Below are positions 41,823 to 50,347 of a stretch of 64,000 nt of DNA, one piece after another. Numbering within the stretch: position 1 is the stretch's first letter; the number at the start of each line of letters is the position of its first letter. The notes beneath the pieces were generated by a model, which was not told the DNA's origin, did not search any database, and saw nothing but the letters and a program-made list of their open reading frames with translations. Origin of the DNA: Microbacterium paraoxydans (GTDB lineage Bacteria; Actinomycetota; Actinomycetes; Actinomycetales; Microbacteriaceae); assembly GCF_020524545.1 (NCBI RefSeq), contig NZ_JAIVLG010000002.1:186001-250000 (forward strand), in the 5' to 3' direction. The translations under genes and the position numbers were made by a program.

Positions 41823-42668
41823 TCAGGCGACCGCGCGCAGACCCTCGAGGAGCGGAGTGGTCGGGCGGCCGATCAGGCGGGCGAGTGTGCCGTCGGTGTG
41901 GGCGAGCGCGCCACCCTTGATCCCGGCGTCGAGCGCGGCGACGAATCCGGCCGTGTCCTCGTCGAGGCCGGCCTCACGGAGCGCCGCGACCTGATCGTCG
42001 AACGAGATCGGGACGTAGGACACCGCGCGTCCGGTGATCTCGGCGGCGGCCGCAGCGAGATCGGAGTACGTCCATGCGACATCGCCGCCCAGCTCGTAGA
42101 CCTCTCCGATGTGGCCGTCTTCGAGTGCCACGACGGCGGCAGCCTCCGCGAAGTCCTTGCGGCTGGCCGAAGCGACTCGTCCGTCTCCGGCACCTGCGGC
42201 GAGCACACCGGTCTCGGCGGCCCGTGCGAGGTCGGCCGCGTAGTTCTCGGTGTACCAGTTGTTCCGGAGGATCACCGCGGGCAGTCCCGCCGCGGCGATG
42301 AGTTCCTCCGTCGCCTTGTGCTCCGGTGCCAGGACCAGATCACTCGAGGTCGCCTTCGGGGCGCTCGTGTAGACGAACTTGGTGACACCGGCGGCCTTCG
42401 CCGCGTCGATGACCGCTCGGTGCTGGGGCACGCGCTGGCCGACTTCGGATCCGGAGACCAGGATGACCGTGTCCGCACCGTCGACGGCGGCGGTCACGGA
42501 CGCGGCGTCCGTGTAGTCGAGGTGCACGGTGCGTACGCGCGGATCGGCGACCTTCGCCGTGTCGCGGGCACCGGCGATGATCGACTGCGGGTCCGCGCCG
42601 CGCTGGAGAAGGCTGTCGATGATGAGGCGGCCGAGGTTGCCGGTCGCGCCGGTGACGAGGATGGTCAT
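41823..42668 (-). CDS. NmrA-like NAD(P)H-binding reductase (Qor2-type)
   Basis: 281 aa from ATG 42668 (GGAC upstream; the open frame extends beyond but is the shadow of the HxlR gene). Rossmann motif TGATGNLGRLIID at the N-terminus; DADTVILVSG-like strand GADTVILVSGSEVG; LRNNWYTENY and ALEDGHIGEVYELGG typical of the atypical SDR family containing QOR2 quinone reductase. Divergent from an HxlR regulator with a shared palindrome, as in known QorR/Qor2 pairs. Likely reduces quinones under thiol or electrophile stress. Confidence 0.88.
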   Translation of the reverse strand: MTILVTGATGNLGRLIIDSLLQRGADPQSIIAGARDTAKVADPRVRTVHLDYTDAASVTAAVDGADTVILVSGSEVGQRVPQHRAVIDAAKAAGVTKFVYTSAPKATSSDLVLAPEHKATEELIAAAGLPAVILRNNWYTENYAADLARAAETGVLAAGAGDGRVASASRKDFAEAAAVVALEDGHIGEVYELGGDVAWTYSDLAAAAAEITGRAVSYVPISFDDQVAALREAGLDEDTAGFVAALDAGIKGGALAHTDGTLARLIGRPTTPLLEGLRAVA

Positions 42669-42733
42669 GGGAGTCCTTTCGTTGATGACACCTTCGACAA
42701 CCGCGGGGCGGCCTTTCCGCATTCCGATCTGCA

Positions 42734-42758
42734 GGTACCCACTTTGAAGTAAGGTACC
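42734..42758. promoter_or_regulatory. Operator-like palindrome between qor-type and hxlR-type genes
   Basis: 25-bp imperfect palindrome: GGTACC arms at 42734-42739 and 42753-42758 with ACTT and AAGT half-sites in between. It ends 3 bp before the HxlR ATG, consistent with autoregulation and control of the divergent reductase gene. Confidence 0.6.
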
Positions 42759-42761
42759 CAC

Positions 42762-43130
42762 ATGACGGTAAGTTTCGCTCAGATCAAGGAATCGACGCCC
42801 TTCGCCTTTGATCAGAACTGCGGCACACGTGTCGTCCTCGACCACATCATGAGCAAGTGGGGCGTCCTGGTGCTGTCGTGTCTGTCCGATGGCACCCACC
42901 GCTGGGGCGCACTGCGTCGTGAGGTCGACGGCATCAGCGAGAAGATGCTCGCCTCGACGTTGCGCACCCTCGCCGACGACGGACTCGTGCACAGGGAATC
43001 GCTGCCGACCGTGCCACCGCACGTCGAGTACAGCCTGACGCCGCTCGGGCGCGACCTGATGGAGCGGATGCTGCCGCTGATGGAGTGGGTCGCCGCCCAT
43101 GCCGACGGCATGCTCGGGCGCTCGGGGTGA
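42762..43130 (+). CDS. HxlR-family redox-sensing regulator (QorR-like)
   Basis: 122 aa. Winged helix typical of HxlR/DUF24 proteins: CGTRVVLDHIMSKWGVLVLS, THRWGALRREVDGISEKMLA, STLRTLADDGLVHRE. Cys20 (FDQNCG) is the conserved N-terminal cysteine that senses quinones or oxidants in QorR, YodB and HypR. It probably represses itself and the divergent reductase via the palindrome at 42734-42758. Confidence 0.92.
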   Translation: MTVSFAQIKESTPFAFDQNCGTRVVLDHIMSKWGVLVLSCLSDGTHRWGALRREVDGISEKMLASTLRTLADDGLVHRESLPTVPPHVEYSLTPLGRDLMERMLPLMEWVAAHADGMLGRSG

Positions 43131-43260
43131 TACGCAGTCAAAACCCGCAGTTCTAGGGGTCGCCCACCGTGGGAATCGAGTGCTTTGCTGGCAGCACCCG
43201 TGGCCATCGGCTGGCGATAACTTCTCCGTTCGGGGCGCTTGGTCAACTGCGAGGAACCCG

Positions 43261-43908
43261 ATGGACAGCGCATTCGAGACCCCCAGGTCACCGGACCGGC
43301 GAAGTGCGATCGTGGGGGCGGCCTGGTCGCTTCCCGTCATCGCGGCGGCGATCTCCACGCCGCTCCTGGCGGCCAGCGTGATCGCCCCGTGCCCGGTCGT
43401 TGCGGAAGCAGACTGGGGAGGGTGGGTGAATCAGGGCCAAGGGCTCGTAGCGCCGGGCGGTTCGAACGGGACGAACGGGTGGTTCCGGTCAATGGCCGGG
43501 GTATCGGGGTTCGTTTCGATACAAGACAGCATTGCTGTCGCGCCCTCGTCGAATACCCCGCTCGCCTACGTCATCACCGATGTAATGATCCCCGTGACGC
43601 CAGGGACCACGTACTCCTTCGCGTTGCAGGGCGTGGGGCGGTGGGGCAACGGTGTGAACAACGCGAACACGCGGTTCCAACAGGTCCAGATCAACATCGA
43701 CGGTGTCCTGCAGTGGCAGGGCGATACCCGCACGAACCTGCTTCCGAGCCTCGGCCCGCAGGAAATCGGATTCAGCTATGTGGCGCCGGCGGCAACGACC
43801 ATGATCACGTTGACCTATCGCTTCCTCATTCCGCCTCGGCCGCGCGGCGATGCCCTCGGCGCCAATGACGACATCGCGCTATCGAATCCGATCATCACGT
43901 GTGCGTAG
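43261..43908 (+). CDS. Exported protein of unknown function
   Basis: 215 aa from ATG 43261. The N-terminus DRRSAIVGAAWSLPVIAAAI looks like a Tat signal (twin Arg, weakly hydrophobic core). The mature part is beta-rich (YVITDVMIPVTPGTTYSFAL; QVQINIDGVLQWQG; MITLTYRFLIPPRP), resembling carbohydrate-binding-module sandwiches but with no specific match. No binding-site motif identified. Confidence 0.7.
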   Translation: MDSAFETPRSPDRRSAIVGAAWSLPVIAAAISTPLLAASVIAPCPVVAEADWGGWVNQGQGLVAPGGSNGTNGWFRSMAGVSGFVSIQDSIAVAPSSNTPLAYVITDVMIPVTPGTTYSFALQGVGRWGNGVNNANTRFQQVQINIDGVLQWQGDTRTNLLPSLGPQEIGFSYVAPAATTMITLTYRFLIPPRPRGDALGANDDIALSNPIITCA

Positions 43909-43981
43909 GCCAAGACGACGAGCCAGGGACTGCGCGCGCAGACTCTTGACCCGGCCTCTCTCACAGCCCTAGGTTCACATC

Positions 43982-45520
43982 ATGTCGACAACGCCGATTC
44001 ACCTGGAACGACCCGATGGCAAGGGTCTCGCTGCGGGAACGCTGGGCTTGTGGGGATCGACCGTCATCGGTCTCGCCTCCACCGCCCCCGTCTACTCGCT
44101 CGTCGCGACGCTCGGATTCGTCGTGCTCGCGGTGGGAGCACAGGCTCCGATCGCCTTCATCATCGCGTTCGTGCCGATGCTTCTGATCGCCTTCGCGTAC
44201 CGCGAGCTCAACAACGCGGTGCCCGATTGCGGCACCACCTTCACCTGGGGCACCAAAGCCTTCGGGCCGTGGGTCGGCTGGATGGGCGGCTGGGGCGTCG
44301 CGGTCGCCGGCATGGTCGTCCTGGCCAACCTGGCCCAGATCGCCTCGGTCTACTTCTGGTCGCTGATCGGTCAGGACCTGGAGAACAACGACTGGCGGGT
44401 GGTCCTCGTCGCCGTCGCGTTCATCGCCGCCATGACATGGGTCAGCTGGCGCGGCGTCGAGATCGGCGAGCGCATTCAGAACATCCTGCTCGGCATCCAG
44501 TACCTGGCGCTGGCCATCTTCGTCGTCACGGCGCTGTGGCAGTTCTTCGCCGGCACGGCCCCGAACCCGACGCCGTTCGACTGGGACTGGCTGAATCCTT
44601 TCGCCTTCACCGATTGGTCGGGTTTCACCGAGGCGATCCTGCTCGCCCTCTTCATCTACTGGGGGTGGGACACCTGCCTCGCGCTGAACGAAGAGACCAA
44701 GGACCCGAAGCGCATTCCCGGTCGCGCCGCACTGCTCACGACGGTCATCCTTCTCTTCACGTACGTCGCGGTCACGATCGCCGCGATGATGTACGCCGGA
44801 CTGGGGGAAGACGGTACGGGGCTCGGCAACGAGGCGAACGCGGACGACTTCTTCCTCGCGATCAAGGACGGCCTCCTCGGGCCGTTCGGGTGGGTCCTGG
44901 TGGTGTCGGTGATCATCTCGGCGGTCTCGTCGACGCAGACCACCATCCTGCCGACGGCCCGCGGCACGCTCGCGATGGGGGTCTACCGTGCGCTTCCCGC
45001 AAAGTTCAAGGATGTGCACCCGACCTACAAGACGCCGTCGTTCTCGACGATCGTCATGGGCGTGGTCGCCTCCCTCTACTACATCGGCATGACGCTGATC
45101 AGCGACAACATCCTGCAGGACTCGATCCTGTCGCTCGGCCTCGCGATCGCCTTCTACTACGCCATCACCGGGTTCGCCAGCGTGTGGTACTTCCGCAAGG
45201 ACCTGACCGCCTCGCCGCGGGAGTTCTTCTTCAAGGGGCTCTTCCCCCTCCTCGGCGGGCTCATGCTGACCTGGGCGTTCGTGCAGTCCGCGATCGACAT
45301 GTGGGACGTGGATTACGGCTACACCGTGCTGTTCGGCATCGGCGGCACGTTCGTGATCGGCGTCGGCTCGCTCGCGTTCGGCCTGGTGCTGATGTTCGTC
45401 TGGTATCTGTTCCCCCGGTCCAAGAGGTTCTTCCGTGGCGAGAGCCTCAACCGCGACACCGAGGTGATGGTTCCCGATGAGCCTGCCGTGACGATCCGAT
45501 CGATCGACGGGGGCATCTGA
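43982..45520 (+). CDS. APC-family amino-acid/polyamine permease
   Basis: 512 aa integral membrane protein with about 12 segments. GLWGSTVIGLASTAPVYSLV near the start is the unwound helix-1 region that binds substrate in APC transporters; WGWDTCLALNEETKDPKRIP is the conserved loop after helix 6. Substrate is unknown. No regulator nearby. The neighbouring exported-protein gene is unrelated. Confidence 0.92.
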   Translation: MSTTPIHLERPDGKGLAAGTLGLWGSTVIGLASTAPVYSLVATLGFVVLAVGAQAPIAFIIAFVPMLLIAFAYRELNNAVPDCGTTFTWGTKAFGPWVGWMGGWGVAVAGMVVLANLAQIASVYFWSLIGQDLENNDWRVVLVAVAFIAAMTWVSWRGVEIGERIQNILLGIQYLALAIFVVTALWQFFAGTAPNPTPFDWDWLNPFAFTDWSGFTEAILLALFIYWGWDTCLALNEETKDPKRIPGRAALLTTVILLFTYVAVTIAAMMYAGLGEDGTGLGNEANADDFFLAIKDGLLGPFGWVLVVSVIISAVSSTQTTILPTARGTLAMGVYRALPAKFKDVHPTYKTPSFSTIVMGVVASLYYIGMTLISDNILQDSILSLGLAIAFYYAITGFASVWYFRKDLTASPREFFFKGLFPLLGGLMLTWAFVQSAIDMWDVDYGYTVLFGIGGTFVIGVGSLAFGLVLMFVWYLFPRSKRFFRGESLNRDTEVMVPDEPAVTIRSIDGGI

Positions 45521-45612
45521 CACGGACAGACCTACCCGCGACGAGAAGGCGATCCTGGTCGAGCTCTGAGCGGTGCCCGGTGGGTTCTGGGCGCTTGTCC
45601 TAGGCTTGCTGC

Positions 45613-46467
45613 GTGCGCATCCGGCTCGACATCGCCTACGACGGCACCCACTTCCGCGGGTGGGCGAAGCAGCCGACGCTCCGCACCGTGCAGGGGACGC
45701 TCGAGGCCGCGCTGGCCAGGATCGTCGGCTCCGACGTGCAGTTCGTCGTCGCCGGACGCACCGACGCCGGCGTGCACGCGAGCGGTCAGGTGGCGCACGT
45801 CGACCTCGACGAGAAGCAGTGGTCACGCATCGAGTCCCGTCAGGGGCGCGCGCCGCTGGAGCCCGCTGAGACCATCGCGGGTCGCATGCGGGGCGTGCTC
45901 GGTGCGTACTCGGATGTGACGGTCACGCGCACGTCCATCGCCCCGGAGGGGTTCGATGCGCGCTTCTCGGCCGTCTGGCGACGATACCGCTACCGTCTCG
46001 CCGACGCGGTGGCGGGGTTCGATCCCCTGCGTCGCCTGGACACGACGACGATCCGCGGTCGTCTCGACGAGCAGGCCATGGACGCCGCTGCGCGCACGCT
46101 CATCGGCCTGCACGACTTCGCGGCGTATTGCAAGCCTCGCGCGGAGGCGACGACCATCCGCACGCTGCTCGACTACCGGTGGGAGCGCGACGCCGAGGGC
46201 GTGCTCGTCGCCGAGGTCAAGGCCGACGCGTTCTGTCACAGCATGGTGCGGGCGCTCGTCGGCGCCTGCGCGGCCGTGGGGGAGGGGCGCCTCGACGTCG
46301 ACGACCTCGTGACGCTGCGCGATCGCCTCACCAGGACCAGCGAGTTCAAGGTCCTGGCCGCGCGCGGACTCATCCTCACGGAGGTCGGGTACCCCGCTGA
46401 CGATCTGCTTGCCACCCGAGCCGAGCAGACGCGGGCGCGTCGCGACGGGACGAGCGGCAGCGACTGA
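45613..46467 (+). CDS. truA: tRNA pseudouridine(38-40) synthase
   Basis: 284 aa, GTG start at 45613. Catalytic motif AGRTDAGVHA with Asp51, RWRYRYRL-type segment (WRRYRYRLADA) and the C-terminal FCHSMVRALVGACAAVGEG. Makes pseudouridine in the anticodon arm of many tRNAs. In actinobacteria truA often lies near rplM-rpsI, as here. Confidence 0.97.
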   Translation: MRIRLDIAYDGTHFRGWAKQPTLRTVQGTLEAALARIVGSDVQFVVAGRTDAGVHASGQVAHVDLDEKQWSRIESRQGRAPLEPAETIAGRMRGVLGAYSDVTVTRTSIAPEGFDARFSAVWRRYRYRLADAVAGFDPLRRLDTTTIRGRLDEQAMDAAARTLIGLHDFAAYCKPRAEATTIRTLLDYRWERDAEGVLVAEVKADAFCHSMVRALVGACAAVGEGRLDVDDLVTLRDRLTRTSEFKVLAARGLILTEVGYPADDLLATRAEQTRARRDGTSGSD

Positions 46468-46497
46468 CGCACGGCGGCACGCCCCGTGAACGACGGA

Positions 46498-46526
46498 AGA
46501 GGGCCGACCGTCCTGGTCGACCCTCT
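46498..46526. terminator. Hairpin between truA and the WXG100-like gene
   Basis: AGAGGGCCGACC, 5-nt loop, GGTCGACCCTCT (one mismatch). Lies between convergent genes, so it may serve both. Confidence 0.7.
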
Positions 46527-46546
46527 CCACGAAACCCTGCTGTGTG

Positions 46547-46834
46547 TCAGCTGCCGGCGAGCTGCTGATCCAGATCCTGGATCGCCCGCATCATGCCCAG
46601 CAGTGACTCCGACATGTCATTGATACCGTCCACCGCGGTCTTCAAACCCGTCGTCAACTCCGTGTACCCCTCACCGAACTTCCCCGACGCATGCTGCGTC
46701 TTGAAGTCCTCACCCAGAAGAGTGTCCACCTGACCCTTCAACGTATCCAACTGCCCCTGAATGTCATCACGAGCCTGCGACAGCGAACCCGCCACCTGCT
46801 CCATCTCCGCATAAGACGCACCGAAATCGGCCAT
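46547..46834 (-). CDS. WXG100/ESAT-6-like small helical protein
   Basis: 95 aa from ATG 46834 (GGAGG 8 nt upstream). Two helices (YAEMEQVAGSLSQARDDIQG; ELTTGLKTAVDGINDMSESL) joined by a turn, as in ESAT-6-type proteins. The turn reads ASGKFGEGY; the usual W-x-G is replaced by a Phe-containing turn. Members are usually exported by a type VII system, but no EccC or other secretion gene is in the window. Confidence 0.8.
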   Translation of the reverse strand: MADFGASYAEMEQVAGSLSQARDDIQGQLDTLKGQVDTLLGEDFKTQHASGKFGEGYTELTTGLKTAVDGINDMSESLLGMMRAIQDLDQQLAGS

Positions 46835-47063
46835 CGCCCACACCTCCGCAAATCAAAGAACCGGACCCCTCCGGCCCGAACACCACCACCCTACGGGCCC
46901 ACCACCAACACCGTCGATGGGCACAACTCCCCATCACGAGAGGCGCGCATCGACGCGATCCCGTACGCAGGCTCTTCGAGCGCATTGCCCGTCGCGGTGC
47001 CACAGCACCACCTTCGGCGATCCGGAGCAGGGGCACAGCAGGGGCGAGTAGCGTGGAACGGTC

Positions 47064-47732
47064 ATGAAGGTCATCTCGTACAACCTCCGCAAGCACCGCG
47101 CCGCCGTCGAGCTCGCCGCGCTGGTGCGCGAGCACGACCCCGACATCCTGTGCCTGCAGGAGTGCGACGTGGCAGACCTTCCAGACCGCATCGGCGATCT
47201 CGTGCTCGCGGACGCCACGCAGGGCAATCGGCTGGGCATCGCTCTCTTCTACCGCGCGAGCACCTACCATCTGCAGTCCATCCGGATGCTCGGGTTGAAG
47301 AAGTCGCTGCATGATCGCATCGCCAAGCCCGCGCACGAGCGCGTGCTCGGGGCGAGACTGCGCGACATCGACGACGGCCGGGACTTCATCGTGGCCTCGT
47401 TCCACGCCGCGCCGCTGACCGCGTTGAACTCGCTGCGTCGTCACCAGATCCGTGCCGCGCTCACCGAGCTCGCCTCGCTGGGCGAGGGTCTGCCCCAGCT
47501 GATGGTCGGGGACTACAACTACCCGGTCTTCAAGGAGAACCTCGGTCAGGCCGTCCGCAACCACGGCTACGCCCTGTCGCTCAGCGATGACCACACCTAC
47601 ACGCGCTATCGGGTCTTCCGCGGGCACTACGACTTCGCGACGTCGACCGGATTCGAGATCGAGCGCATCACCACACTGCCCCAGGGGGCGAGCGACCACC
47701 GGCCGATCCTCGTGACCGTCAAGCCCGACTGA
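47064..47732 (+). CDS. Endonuclease/exonuclease/phosphatase (EEP) family protein
   Basis: 222 aa. EEP-fold metal hydrolase motifs: KVISYNLRKH (first metal-site strand), DILCLQECD (Glu), QLMVGDYNYPV (Asp/Asn), and QGASDHRPILV (final Asp-His). Acts on phosphodiester or phosphate esters; whether DNA, RNA or lipid is unknown. No signal peptide. Confidence 0.88.
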   Translation: MKVISYNLRKHRAAVELAALVREHDPDILCLQECDVADLPDRIGDLVLADATQGNRLGIALFYRASTYHLQSIRMLGLKKSLHDRIAKPAHERVLGARLRDIDDGRDFIVASFHAAPLTALNSLRRHQIRAALTELASLGEGLPQLMVGDYNYPVFKENLGQAVRNHGYALSLSDDHTYTRYRVFRGHYDFATSTGFEIERITTLPQGASDHRPILVTVKPD

Positions 47733-47742
47733 GCAGTGCGGT

Positions 47743-47772
47743 TTGGGCATACCGCACCACGTGGCGTATGAT
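47743..47772 (+). promoter_or_regulatory. Promoter of rplM-rpsI
   Basis: -35 TTGGGC (47743-47748), 18 bp, -10 TATGAT (47767-47772). It leaves a 5' leader of roughly 160 nt before rplM, including a CCCGC-GT-GCGGG hairpin near 47791; a leader-based autoregulation by a ribosomal protein is possible. Confidence 0.6.
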
Positions 47773-47936
47773 TTCCCTTTGGTGCCTTTGCCCGCGTGCG
47801 GGAGAGGGCATCGTCCGAACGTGAGCCCTCCACTGGCGTGTTCCCCTCTCTGCCCGCTCGATGAGCCTGAGAGGAAGAACCACCCCGGAGTGGGATTCAC
47901 GAACTTCTCCGTTCGACACAAGAAAGCAGCACTATC

Positions 47937-48383
47937 GTGACGCGCACTTACACCCCCAAGGCTGGCGAAGTCCAGCGCGATTGGGTCGTCATCGACGCCA
48001 CCGACGTCGTTCTCGGCCGCCTCGCCTCGCACGCCGCCACTCTTCTGCGTGGCAAGCACAAGCCGACCTTCGCCAACCACATCGACTCGGGTGACTTCGT
48101 CATCATCGTGAACGCCGACAAGGTCGCGCTCACCGGTCAGAAGCTCCAGAAGAAGCTGGCTTACCGTCACTCCGGTTACCCGGGTGGCCTGAAGTCGGTC
48201 ACCTACGCCGAGCTCCTCGAGAAGAACCCGGTCCGCGCCGTGGAGAAGGCCATCCGTGGCATGCTCCCGAAGAACAGCATCGGGCGCCAGCAGCTGTCCA
48301 AGCTCAAGGTGTACGTCGGTGCAGAGCACCCGCACGCCGCGCAGCAGCCGACGCCGTACACCCTCGACCAGGTCGCCCAGTAA
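47937..48383 (+). CDS. rplM: 50S ribosomal protein L13
   Basis: 148 aa, GTG start. L13 hallmarks: [73 protein letters not shown]. Early-assembly protein of the large subunit. Followed 27 bp later by rpsI. Confidence 0.98.
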   Translation: MTRTYTPKAGEVQRDWVVIDATDVVLGRLASHAATLLRGKHKPTFANHIDSGDFVIIVNADKVALTGQKLQKKLAYRHSGYPGGLKSVTYAELLEKNPVRAVEKAIRGMLPKNSIGRQQLSKLKVYVGAEHPHAAQQPTPYTLDQVAQ

Positions 48384-48410
48384 GCGCCGTAAAGACTTAA
48401 GGACATACTC

Positions 48411-48896
48411 GTGGCTGACATCCAGGACACCACCGAAACCCCCCAGAACTTCTCGACGTCGACTCCGGAGACCGAGACGGTCGAGGCGGCTCCCCGCCCC
48501 GTCCTCAGCGTCCCCGGTGCCGCTGTGGGCCGTCGCAAGCAGGCCATCGCCCGCGTGCGCCTCGTCCCCGGTTCGGGCACCATCACGGTCAACGGCCGTA
48601 CGCTCGAGGACTACTTCCCGAACAAGCTGCACCAGCAGCTGATCAACGACCCGTTCACCGCGCTCAACCTCGCCGGTGCGTACGACGTCATCGCCCGTAT
48701 CTCGGGTGGCGGCGACTCGGGCCAGGCCGGTGCGCTGCGCCTCGGCATCGCCCGCGCCCTGAACGAGATCGACGCGGAGAACAACCGCCCGACCCTGAAG
48801 AAGGCCGGCTTCCTCTCGCGCGACGCTCGCGTCAAGGAGCGCAAGAAGGCCGGTCTCAAGAAGGCCCGCAAGGCGCCTCAGTACTCGAAGCGTTAA
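48411..48896 (+). CDS. rpsI: 30S ribosomal protein S9
   Basis: 161 aa, GTG start. An acidic N-terminal extension ([18 protein letters not shown]) typical of actinobacterial S9 precedes the core [19 protein letters not shown]; the C-terminus KAPQYSKR reaches the ribosomal P site. glmM follows 14 bp downstream. Confidence 0.98.
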   Translation: MADIQDTTETPQNFSTSTPETETVEAAPRPVLSVPGAAVGRRKQAIARVRLVPGSGTITVNGRTLEDYFPNKLHQQLINDPFTALNLAGAYDVIARISGGGDSGQAGALRLGIARALNEIDAENNRPTLKKAGFLSRDARVKERKKAGLKKARKAPQYSKR

Positions 48897-48910
48897 GGTC
48901 CACTGCTCCG

Positions 48911-50269
48911 ATGCCGATCTTTGGCACGGACGGCGTGCGAGGACTCGCCAATGGCATCCTCACCGCCGACCTGGCGCTCACCCTGGCCCAGGCGACTGCT
49001 GTCGTCCTGGGCCAGGGCCGTACTGCGGAGGCTCGCAAGGCCGAGGGCAAGCGACTCACCGCAGTGGTCGCCCGGGACCCCCGGGTCTCCGGACACTTTC
49101 TGACCGCGGCCGTCTCCGCAGGTCTCGCCTCTTCGGGGGTCGACGTGCTCGAGGCGGGGGTCATCCCCACGCCCGCGCTCGCGTTCCTGGTGGCCGATCG
49201 TGACGCCGATTTCGGTGTCATGATCTCCGCATCGCACAACGCGGCGCCCGACAACGGCATCAAGATCTTCGCGCGGGGCGGGCGCAAGCTGCCCGACGTC
49301 GTCGAACAGCGCATCGAAGAGGCCATGCACGGGGAGATGCTGCGTCCCACGGGCGCGGGCGTCGGCCGCATCGACCGGTTCTCGGATGCCGAGGACCGCT
49401 ACGTCGTTCACCTGCTCGGCTCGCTGCCGAATCGCCTCGAAGGCATCCACGTCGTGCTCGACTGCGCTCACGGTGCGGCCTCCGGAGTGTCTCCCGAGAC
49501 GTTCCGCGATGCGGGAGCCGAAGTCACCGTCATCGGCGCGGATCCCGACGGGTTGAACATCAACGAAGGTGTCGGCTCGACCCACCTCGACAACCTCGCC
49601 GAGGCCGTCGTGCGCCTGGGCGCCGACATCGGCATCGCCCATGACGGAGATGCCGACCGCTGCCTGGCCGTCGATGCCGATGGCAAGGTCATCGACGGGG
49701 ACCAGATCATGGCGATTCTCGCGCTGTCGATGAAGGAGCGCGGTCACCTCACCGACGACACGCTCGTCGCGACCGTGATGAGCAACCTCGGACTGCACGT
49801 CGCGATGCGTGAGCATGGGATCACCGTCCGGCAGACCGCTGTCGGCGACCGTTACGTGCTCGAGGACATGAACGAGGGCGGCTACGCGCTCGGCGGTGAG
49901 CAGTCCGGCCACGTGATCATGAGCGAGTACGCGACCACGGGCGACGGTCTCCTCACGGGGCTGCACCTGGTGGCCGAGATGGCGCGGCAGAAGAAGACGA
50001 TCGCCGAGCTCGCGTCGGTGATGACCGTCTACCCGCAGGTGCTCATCAATGTGCGCGATGTCGACAAGGACCGTGTCTCCGAGGACGAGGTCGTGCAGCA
50101 GGCCGTGCGCGACATCGAGATCGAGCTGGGGGACACCGGTCGCGTGCTATTGCGCAAGTCCGGCACCGAGCCGCTCGTCCGCGTCATGGTCGAGGCGGCC
50201 GACGCCGAATCGGTACACGCTTACGCAGGGCGCCTCGCTGAGGTCGTCCAGGAGCGTCTCGCGCTCTGA
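48911..50269 (+). CDS. glmM: Phosphoglucosamine mutase
   Basis: 452 aa. Converts glucosamine-6-phosphate to glucosamine-1-phosphate for UDP-GlcNAc and peptidoglycan. Phosphoserine loop GVMISASHN with Ser108, metal loop HDGDADRC, sugar-binding GGEQSGHVI, phosphate-binding [14 protein letters not shown]. Its product also feeds the polysaccharide locus that starts downstream. Confidence 0.98.
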   Translation: MPIFGTDGVRGLANGILTADLALTLAQATAVVLGQGRTAEARKAEGKRLTAVVARDPRVSGHFLTAAVSAGLASSGVDVLEAGVIPTPALAFLVADRDADFGVMISASHNAAPDNGIKIFARGGRKLPDVVEQRIEEAMHGEMLRPTGAGVGRIDRFSDAEDRYVVHLLGSLPNRLEGIHVVLDCAHGAASGVSPETFRDAGAEVTVIGADPDGLNINEGVGSTHLDNLAEAVVRLGADIGIAHDGDADRCLAVDADGKVIDGDQIMAILALSMKERGHLTDDTLVATVMSNLGLHVAMREHGITVRQTAVGDRYVLEDMNEGGYALGGEQSGHVIMSEYATTGDGLLTGLHLVAEMARQKKTIAELASVMTVYPQVLINVRDVDKDRVSEDEVVQQAVRDIEIELGDTGRVLLRKSGTEPLVRVMVEAADAESVHAYAGRLAEVVQERLAL

Positions 50270-50288
50270 GCCCTGAATTCCCTCGGAT

Positions 50289-50325
50289 CCGGCCGGTCGC
50301 TGCTTTCAGCGCCCGGCCGGTTCTT
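50289..50325 (+). terminator. Terminator after glmM
   Basis: CCGGCCGG-TC-GCTG, loop CTTT, CAGC-GC-CCGGCCGG followed by TTCTT; one internal 2-nt mismatch. Confidence 0.85.
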
Positions 50326-50347
50326 CGTTCGCTGTGAGGGCCTTGCT

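Noticed and set aside
43961..45826. 621-aa minus-strand open frame across the APC transporter and truA start
   Set aside because: Low-complexity Arg/Glu/Asp-rich translation covering two well-identified genes on the other strand.
46767..48632. 621-aa minus-strand open frame over the EEP, rplM and rpsI genes
   Set aside because: Spans three certain plus-strand genes; composition is noise.
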